Source of the DNA: JBCCRH01 sp039208045
GTDB taxonomy: Bacteria > Bacteroidota > Bacteroidia > Chitinophagales > Saprospiraceae
Length of the DNA: 10,769 nt
NCBI GenBank assembly: GCA_039208045.1
Contig: JBCCRH010000193.1
Span: 1 to 10,769 of the forward strand
Direction: 5' to 3'
The notes under the pieces are model-generated. The model searched no databases. It was not told the origin of the DNA and saw only the letters and a program-made list of their open reading frames with translations. How positions within the stretch are numbered: position 1 is the stretch's first letter; each line of letters begins with the position of its first letter. A program made the translations under genes and the position numbers. Below are positions 6,097 to 10,769 of this stretch, in pieces.

Positions 6097-7295
6097 GGCC
6101 GCAATTGTAGAACCAATTCAAAAGTACCCAATCCAGTGCGATCTTCTTTATAAGGTAATACCTTCACCTTTTCTACCCAATCTAGGCTTTCCAATTGCTT
6201 AATCCATAAATTAAGATTAGCGCTCTTCCTAGTTTGTCCTTCTATCGTAATAATCCCTTTCTCAAACTGGTAGTTCTCTTCTTGCCGTTTTAAATCTGCT
6301 TTTTTAGGAAAAATATTAAGCTTAATCAGCTTAATCCCACTAGGCATCGTCCAGGCAATTTCATCGGCATAAAAAGATACCTTCGATGGAGCTAGCACAC
6401 TATTGTTTCCTGCTAGTTGTTGCTTCCGCTGAATCTCCTGTTCTAGCGCTTTTATCTGATCTAGCTGCTGTTGATATTGATAAGTTTGCACCCCACCACT
6501 GGCGACAGCTTCTCTCAGATACATAAAGGCAAAGAAATTTAAAAGGGCAAGTACCAGCAAGAAGACTCCACCAGAAATAAAGGCCACATTAGTACGCTGT
6601 ACCAGCAGCGCATTATTATAGTTTTCATTGATTTGGTCAGAATTATAGGTCAATGATGGAACCTTTAATAAGACTTTCAAGGCTATCGAAAAAGCTAAAA
6701 GAAAGCCCGAATCAATAGTCTGATCCCCAATGCTAACCTGCTCACTTCCAGCGTTGGGCAATAGCTTTGGCAGTGCCCCATCTGCGAGTGCAATGCGCTG
6801 GTTTCTAAGGGGAATAGAGGAGTTTGACGTAGATAAAAAGGGAGCAATCCATGCAGCATTCCATGCGCCTACAGCCAAAGCAATTACTTTGATTTTGCTA
6901 GCCTCTAGCATGGCTATTTTATCGTTTGCCACTGATTTTCGCAAAAGCGATAGCTGCCGTTCAGTACCCTCGTCAAAAACTTGTCCAACTAAGTCTTCTG
7001 CATTTGCATTGGGTAGCGCTTCTTGCGCTAACTCTACCCAATCCATTGCGTTTGTTTTGAGCGGCTTGGTAATAATCCCTCTGCCATTGAAGACCAAAGC
7101 GACAGGAATCGTTGGATCGATAGCGCCGAGTAAAGTTTCCCAATTATCAAAATGTTGCGTAGAAGTAATTGTAGCTTGACTCCCTTTTTTAACTACTTGA
7201 ACCAAATAATAGGCCTCTTTTTGATGACCATCCAAGTAGCATTCTAAACCATATACTTGGCTCAACTCCCACACGGCTCGAATCCGATTCAGCAT
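6093..7295 (-). CDS. GspL-like (PilM-PilN fusion-like) assembly platform protein
   Basis: A 400-residue protein with a cytoplasmic part (about 1-235), one membrane helix (about 236-260), a Gln-rich coiled coil (about 270-295) and a C-terminal alpha-beta domain (about 305-400) with the PilN-type order: helix (SKVSFYADEIAWTMPSGIKL), strand, strand (GIITIEGQTRKSANLNLWIK), helix and strand (GTFELVLQLRP). The phrase 'I-x-x-x-x-P-x-(G/S)-(I/V)-x-L' followed by 'I-x-I-x-G' is characteristic of PilN/GspL. The cytoplasmic part shows actin-fold-like strands (VALVFNGRGIITKPL, IKVIALAVGAWNAAWI) and a late 'LLAFSIALK' helix, as in PilM or GspL, but is short and lacks a clear nucleotide-binding signature. 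GspL recruits GspE to the membrane and pairs with GspM. Its ATG overlaps the TAA of gspD (TAATG), and gspE is in the same operon, which fits. Confidence 0.75.
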   Translation of the reverse strand: MLNRIRAVWELSQVYGLECYLDGHQKEAYYLVQVVKKGSQATITSTQHFDNWETLLGAIDPTIPVALVFNGRGIITKPLKTNAMDWVELAQEALPNANAEDLVGQVFDEGTERQLSLLRKSVANDKIAMLEASKIKVIALAVGAWNAAWIAPFLSTSNSSIPLRNQRIALADGALPKLLPNAGSEQVSIGDQTIDSGFLLAFSIALKVLLKVPSLTYNSDQINENYNNALLVQRTNVAFISGGVFLLVLALLNFFAFMYLREAVASGGVQTYQYQQQLDQIKALEQEIQRKQQLAGNNSVLAPSKVSFYADEIAWTMPSGIKLIKLNIFPKKADLKRQEENYQFEKGIITIEGQTRKSANLNLWIKQLESLDWVEKVKVLPYKEDRTGLGTFELVLQLRP

Positions 7296-9316
7296 TAGTT
7301 TACAATTGTAGGCTTTACAAAAATGAGCAGCTTTTCGTTCTGACGCACCTTGCGCTTCTTACCAAATAACCAACCTAACACAGGGACTTGGTTAATCCAT
7401 GGCACCCCACTGTTCTCTTGCGAATTCAAGTCTCGTTCTAAGCCTCCCAGCACTACCATTTCTCCATCTCGCACCCTAATCATCGACTCAAACTTTCTGG
7501 ATACCTGGGGAGGTGGTGCATTGACATTTGGTTCTTCCAAAAATTCCGATTGTTCAAAGAAAATGTCTAAGGTCACTTCATCATCGCCAGATACGATAGG
7601 ATTAATATTTATAAACAGATTAGCCTCTACCTCTCTAAAAATATTGGCTTGTACCGGTATCGGCTGTTGCACACCTGTAAAATTGACCTGCTGTTCCTGG
7701 AAATAGCGCTTTTGCCCAATGCTTAAAGTAGCATCATGGCTGTTTAAGGTGGATAACTGAGGAGTAGATTTGATTTCTATAAGTCCCTTACGCTGCAATG
7801 CTGATAGGCTCAGGTAGAAGTTAGAATTGACCTGTCCCAGATTAACAATCCCTCGCCCCGAAAGCAAATCTAATACCCGATTAATCGCCCCTGGACTAAA
7901 GGTAAAATTGATCCCTCCTTGATCAGAAGGGGCGATAATCGTCCCTCCACTTGGTCTGCCTCCCTGTTCGACACCGGCTTCCACTCCCATTTCTCTAATT
8001 CGATCGGTTTGAATATCAACAATGGTAAGCTCGATAGTTACTACTGGTACCACCTTGTCTAATTGCCGAATAAAACTGGCTACTTCTTTGACATTCTGTT
8101 TGGCCCCAGTTAGTACAATACTGTTAAGCTCAAAGAGGGTATCTACTTGGATATCTTTTAGCATAATTTCAGGAACCAAATCAATTACTCCTCGCGCTGA
8201 TCTGAACTGCAGCTGTAATAATTGATACGTTCTTAGCTCTTCGGCTTGTCGCTTTCCAATCAAGTATAACTCTCCTTTCTTCTCAAAATCAAAATCAGAG
8301 TTTTTGAAAATGGTAGAAAGCAGCGCGCCAAACGTAATATTTTTAGAGCGAACACTAATTAAGTTATTCGTGACCTGAGGTCTATTGCTCGTACTTTGAT
8401 TCCTTTGGTTATTGCGATTAGCATTAGCCTGAGGCCCAAAGTTTAAATCAGAAAGAAATACATAGTTTAAATTAAGCTCTTCCGCAGCCGCTTTTACCAC
8501 ATCTACTATGGGAACATTTTCGGCAAGTACATTTAACAAATCAGGGCCAATCCTACGGATAAGCAGGGAGTTCCCATTGCCATTTGAGTTTGGGTTATTT
8601 CCATTCGATGCATTATTACTAGCCCCATTTTGAGCTGAATTATCCGATTTTGCTTGACCAAAATCGTCTAACTTATCATTCTCACTAAGCGTGTAAAAAT
8701 TATCTTTCTTTTCTAGTTTTAAGTTATTGCTGGTGGCAATTTGCTCTAAGGTAGGTTCCAAAGGTAAGTTGTTGACATAGGCATTAACCTTCAGGTAGCG
8801 CACCAAAGGGTCTAACGCAATGTTTTGACTGGTCAACTCAGATATTTTCGTCATGACACTCTCTAAAGTATCATTCTTTAAATTCATGGTGAGCAGTCCG
8901 CTGGCCTCATTGTAGTCGATGAGCAAGACCCTATTTTTTTCAAGGGGTGGAGGCGGAACGTAATTGATAAAATGAACAATGTTTCCTGTGGGCTTTAGAT
9001 CAAGTTCATAGTTATCGCATAAGTAAAGCACGATATCACGTATCAGTACTCCGGTAAACGTCACTGATACTTTTACCTTAATAGCTGGATCAATAGAAAT
9101 GTTGAGATTCGTACTTTCAGCTAGAAAATCGATCAGTTCTTGAATATCTCCTGTCAAGGCAATAGTGACTGGTTTATCTAGTTCTACTCCATTTTCTACT
9201 AGAATATCCAGCCTTTCCTGGATTTGAGCCATCCGTGGGGAAGTATCTTGGCCAAAACTCCATTGGCCAAACAGGCAAAACACTAGAAATAGTATCGTTT
9301 TTAATCGGTCGTTCAT
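7295..9316 (-). CDS. gspD: Type II secretion secretin GspD (PilQ-like outer-membrane channel)
   Basis: A 673-residue outer-membrane channel protein. A signal peptide (MNDRLKTILFLVFCLF..) is probably cut after Gly22, just before Gln23. Periplasmic ring domains follow: an STN/N0-like unit (about 47-118), a second similar unit (about 140-210), an Asn/Ser/Gly-rich linker (about 215-250), a third unit (about 251-356) interrupted by an Asn-rich loop (about 296-316), and a secretin N-type domain (about 361-421). The C-terminal secretin domain (about 425-672) carries its hallmarks: ELTIVDIQ, IKSTPQLSTLNSHDATLSIGQ, MVVLGGLERD (620-629), VPVLGWLF (644-651) and LLIFVKPTIV at the end. The chain stops immediately after this motif, so no C-terminal S domain for a pilotin is present. 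It lies 27 bp after gspE and overlaps the GspL-like gene by 1 nt. Confident as a secretin; whether it serves secretion or a pilus depends on context. Confidence 0.95.
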   Translation of the reverse strand: MNDRLKTILFLVFCLFGQWSFGQDTSPRMAQIQERLDILVENGVELDKPVTIALTGDIQELIDFLAESTNLNISIDPAIKVKVSVTFTGVLIRDIVLYLCDNYELDLKPTGNIVHFINYVPPPPLEKNRVLLIDYNEASGLLTMNLKNDTLESVMTKISELTSQNIALDPLVRYLKVNAYVNNLPLEPTLEQIATSNNLKLEKKDNFYTLSENDKLDDFGQAKSDNSAQNGASNNASNGNNPNSNGNGNSLLIRRIGPDLLNVLAENVPIVDVVKAAAEELNLNYVFLSDLNFGPQANANRNNQRNQSTSNRPQVTNNLISVRSKNITFGALLSTIFKNSDFDFEKKGELYLIGKRQAEELRTYQLLQLQFRSARGVIDLVPEIMLKDIQVDTLFELNSIVLTGAKQNVKEVASFIRQLDKVVPVVTIELTIVDIQTDRIREMGVEAGVEQGGRPSGGTIIAPSDQGGINFTFSPGAINRVLDLLSGRGIVNLGQVNSNFYLSLSALQRKGLIEIKSTPQLSTLNSHDATLSIGQKRYFQEQQVNFTGVQQPIPVQANIFREVEANLFININPIVSGDDEVTLDIFFEQSEFLEEPNVNAPPPQVSRKFESMIRVRDGEMVVLGGLERDLNSQENSGVPWINQVPVLGWLFGKKRKVRQNEKLLIFVKPTIVN
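8567..8674 (-). repeat. Asn/Ser/Gly-rich low-complexity linker in the secretin
   Basis: Codes for about residues 215-250 of GspD (SDNSAQNGASNNASNGNNPN, then SNGNGNS), a flexible spacer between the second and third periplasmic units. A second Asn-rich stretch lies at about 8369-8434 (residues 295-316, ANANRNNQRNQSTSNRPQ). Confidence 0.85.
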
Positions 9317-9343
9317 GGGATAATTTTTTACTGGCTTTGCAAT
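9317..9343 (-). promoter_or_regulatory. gspE-gspD intergenic gap, AT-rich, no Shine-Dalgarno
   Basis: Only 27 bp separate the gspE stop from the gspD ATG. On the minus strand the bases just before the ATG are AT-rich (CAGTAAAAAATTATCCC) and hold no purine-rich ribosome site, as is usual in Bacteroidota. I see no promoter or hairpin, so gspD is probably co-transcribed with gspE. Confidence 0.5.
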
Positions 9344-10759
9344 TTAGAGTAAGGCATATACCTCTTTAATAGAGGTTTGCCCCGTTTTCAATAGTTCAAA
9401 AGCATTATTCGAGAGCGTTCTTATTGATCTTTCTTCTAAAAGGGTTTGTATGCTCAAGTTATTTTTTCGGATTTGCTCCGAAAAAACATCATCAATTGGA
9501 ATAATTTCAAATACTCCCATCCTCCCCTTATAGCCACTATAGTGGCAAGCTTCACATCCATTGGCTTTCGCCAATTTTTCGAGTTTTACTGGTGGTTTAA
9601 AGTAGGGTGGGAAAACAGCATGATCACATGGCATATAAGACTTACAGTGCGGGCAAAGTAGTCGTACCAAACGCTGAGCAACTGCAAGATTTAGCGTATC
9701 TGCTAATAGATAATTCGGCACCCCCATATCAATCAATCGAGGAATGATTCCCCAAGCACTATTCGTATGAATAGTAGATAATACCAAATGCCCGGTCAAA
9801 GAAGCCCGAATTGCCATTTGAGCAGTCGCCAAATCACGGATTTCCCCAAGCATAATCACATCTGGATCCTGCCGCATAAACGTTTTTATGGCGCTAGCAA
9901 AATCTAATCCAATATTTTCTTTGAGTTGTACCTGATTGATCCCTTCCAAAGTGTATTCGATGGGATCTTCAATAGTTACGATATTTCGACTATTCTCATT
10001 CAGAATTTTCAAGGTAGAATAAAGCGTAGTCGTTTTTCCAGAACCAGTAGGTCCACTAATTAAAATAATGCCATTAGGGCGTCGAACACCTTGTAGATAT
10101 CGATCCTTTTCTACCTTAGAAAGTCCAAGCTTCTCAATATCTACCTGGGTAGCATTTCCTCCCAAAAGGCGCAGCACAGCTTTTTCCCCGTACAAAGTAG
10201 GCATGGTAGAAACCCGAATATCAATTTTTTCAGCTCCTGATTTGTAGAAGATACGCCCATCTTGTGGAAGTCGCTTTTCAGCAATATCCAGCTTCGCTTT
10301 GATCTTTATTTTATTGATAAGTCCAGGGTACTCTTCTTTTTTCAACTGGTACCGCTCAATCAGTAGCCCATCAATTCTAAATCGCACTCTACAATTAGCC
10401 TCATAGGCTTCAAAGTGAATATCACTGCTCCCCAAATCCTTCGCTTCTTGTAATAGATTATCTAAAAAATCAGCTTTGTTATACCCCTTGGATAAGGAGG
10501 TAGCTGCTGCTAATGGCTTGCGATAATATCTACCTAATAAAGCCTGTAGCTGCTCTTTCTCCACTTTTTCAAGCTCAATTTCTTTTCCAAGCAATAGTTC
10601 TAACTCTTCAGCTATTCCTTCTAAACTTCTTGATAGATCAGCATAAAGTTGCACCTTCCCTTGATCTTCCGCATAAGGAACTACCCCATAATGCCACGCT
10701 TGCTGGGTCGTAAGCACTTGAAGGATATGCACTGGTATCTCCATTTTTATATCCACCAT
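9344..10759 (-). CDS. gspE: Type II secretion / pilus assembly ATPase GspE (PilB-like)
   Basis: A 471-residue cytoplasmic hexameric ATPase. A short N-terminal domain (about 8-75: VLTTQQAWHYGVVPYAED) resembles a single GspE N-terminal unit. The N2 domain (about 95-205) has SSDIHFEAYE and the RLPQDGR loop. The catalytic core follows: Walker A GPTGSGKTTT (236-245, Lys242), Asp box TIEDPIEYT (262-270), Walker B DVIMLGEIRD (300-309, with Glu306) and His box LTGHLVLSTIHTNSA (321-335). A metal-binding insert has CPHC (369-372) and CEAC (402-405), the tetracysteine zinc site typical of GspE/PilB assembly ATPases and absent from PilT retraction ATPases. The start at 10759 (ATG) is likely; ATG at residue 6 is an alternative. 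Total length is a little below that of proteobacterial GspE (about 500). It is the first gene of the minus-strand operon, and its promoter is outside the window. Confidence 0.96.
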   Translation of the reverse strand: MVDIKMEIPVHILQVLTTQQAWHYGVVPYAEDQGKVQLYADLSRSLEGIAEELELLLGKEIELEKVEKEQLQALLGRYYRKPLAAATSLSKGYNKADFLDNLLQEAKDLGSSDIHFEAYEANCRVRFRIDGLLIERYQLKKEEYPGLINKIKIKAKLDIAEKRLPQDGRIFYKSGAEKIDIRVSTMPTLYGEKAVLRLLGGNATQVDIEKLGLSKVEKDRYLQGVRRPNGIILISGPTGSGKTTTLYSTLKILNENSRNIVTIEDPIEYTLEGINQVQLKENIGLDFASAIKTFMRQDPDVIMLGEIRDLATAQMAIRASLTGHLVLSTIHTNSAWGIIPRLIDMGVPNYLLADTLNLAVAQRLVRLLCPHCKSYMPCDHAVFPPYFKPPVKLEKLAKANGCEACHYSGYKGRMGVFEIIPIDDVFSEQIRKNNLSIQTLLEERSIRTLSNNAFELLKTGQTSIKEVYALL

Positions 10760-10769
10760 AATTCAAAAA

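Noticed and set aside
6060..6150. Bidirectional terminator hairpin at the convergent junction
   Set aside because: I found no stable GC-rich inverted repeat with a T-run on either strand; the short complementary pieces are what chance would give.
6730..7179. A 149-codon open frame on the plus strand inside the GspL-like gene
   Set aside because: It lies antisense to a gene with clear domain structure and operon context. Its product is Ser/Ala/Leu-rich without recognisable motifs, typical of an antisense shadow.
7350..7706. A 118-codon plus-strand open frame opposite the secretin C-terminus
   Set aside because: It is antisense to the best-conserved part of GspD, and its composition (Ser, Thr, Pro, Cys) is that of a shadow frame.
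10757..10769. TTTTTG just upstream of the gspE ATG as a -7 promoter element
   Set aside because: Only 10 bases upstream are visible, so neither the TA part nor a -33 element can be examined.
1..10769. tRNA, rRNA, CRISPR, insertion sequence, riboswitch or phage features
   Set aside because: The window is almost completely covered by coherent secretion genes. The largest gap is about 31 bp, and no inverted-repeat ends, transposase motifs or regularly spaced DNA repeats were seen.

Overview
The window reads as one almost gap-free locus for a type II secretion / type IV pilus-like machine, most likely from a member of the Bacteroidota. Evidence for that placement is circumstantial: moderately AT-rich DNA, no convincing Shine-Dalgarno sequences before the genes, a relaxed lipobox, carboxypeptidase-regulatory-like plus SPOR domains in one protein, FN3-like 'SFTWE..A..Y' repeats in a lipoprotein, and prepilin signals of the form KA|FTLLE with Ala instead of Gly at -1. 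A Saprospiria- or Cytophagia-like host is my guess. Type II secretion homologues have been reported in the Bacteroidota species Cytophaga hutchinsonii, so the core is not new in principle, but several parts look lineage-specific.

Plus-strand operon (1-6096): a 5'-incomplete protein with two beta-sandwich domains and a C-terminal SPOR domain; a pseudopilin-like protein with a long bactofilin-like beta-helical C-terminal part; a GspI-like and a GspJ-like minor pseudopilin; the inner-membrane platform GspF; a GspM/PilO-like protein; a three-repeat FN3-like lipoprotein; and a GspC/PilP-like protein. Four of the junctions among the first five genes overlap, and the last two genes overlap too, so the whole block is probably one transcript.

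Minus-strand operon (10759 down to 6093): the assembly ATPase GspE, the secretin GspD, and a GspL-like (PilM-PilN-like) protein, with a 27-bp gap and then a 1-nt overlap.

The two operons meet tail to tail and their stop codons overlap by 4 bp, so there is no non-coding space for an ordinary terminator. Expected working model: GspE in the cytoplasm drives GspF. The GspL/M/C-like proteins form the inner-membrane and periplasmic assembly platform. The minor pseudopilins prime a pseudopilus that pushes cargo through the GspD channel in the outer membrane. The SPOR protein could attach the machine to peptidoglycan, and the lipoprotein could act at the outer membrane. The major pseudopilin (GspG), GspH and the prepilin peptidase (GspO/PilD) are not in the window. 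There are no RNA genes, insertion sequences, CRISPR arrays or intergenic stretches over 300 bp.
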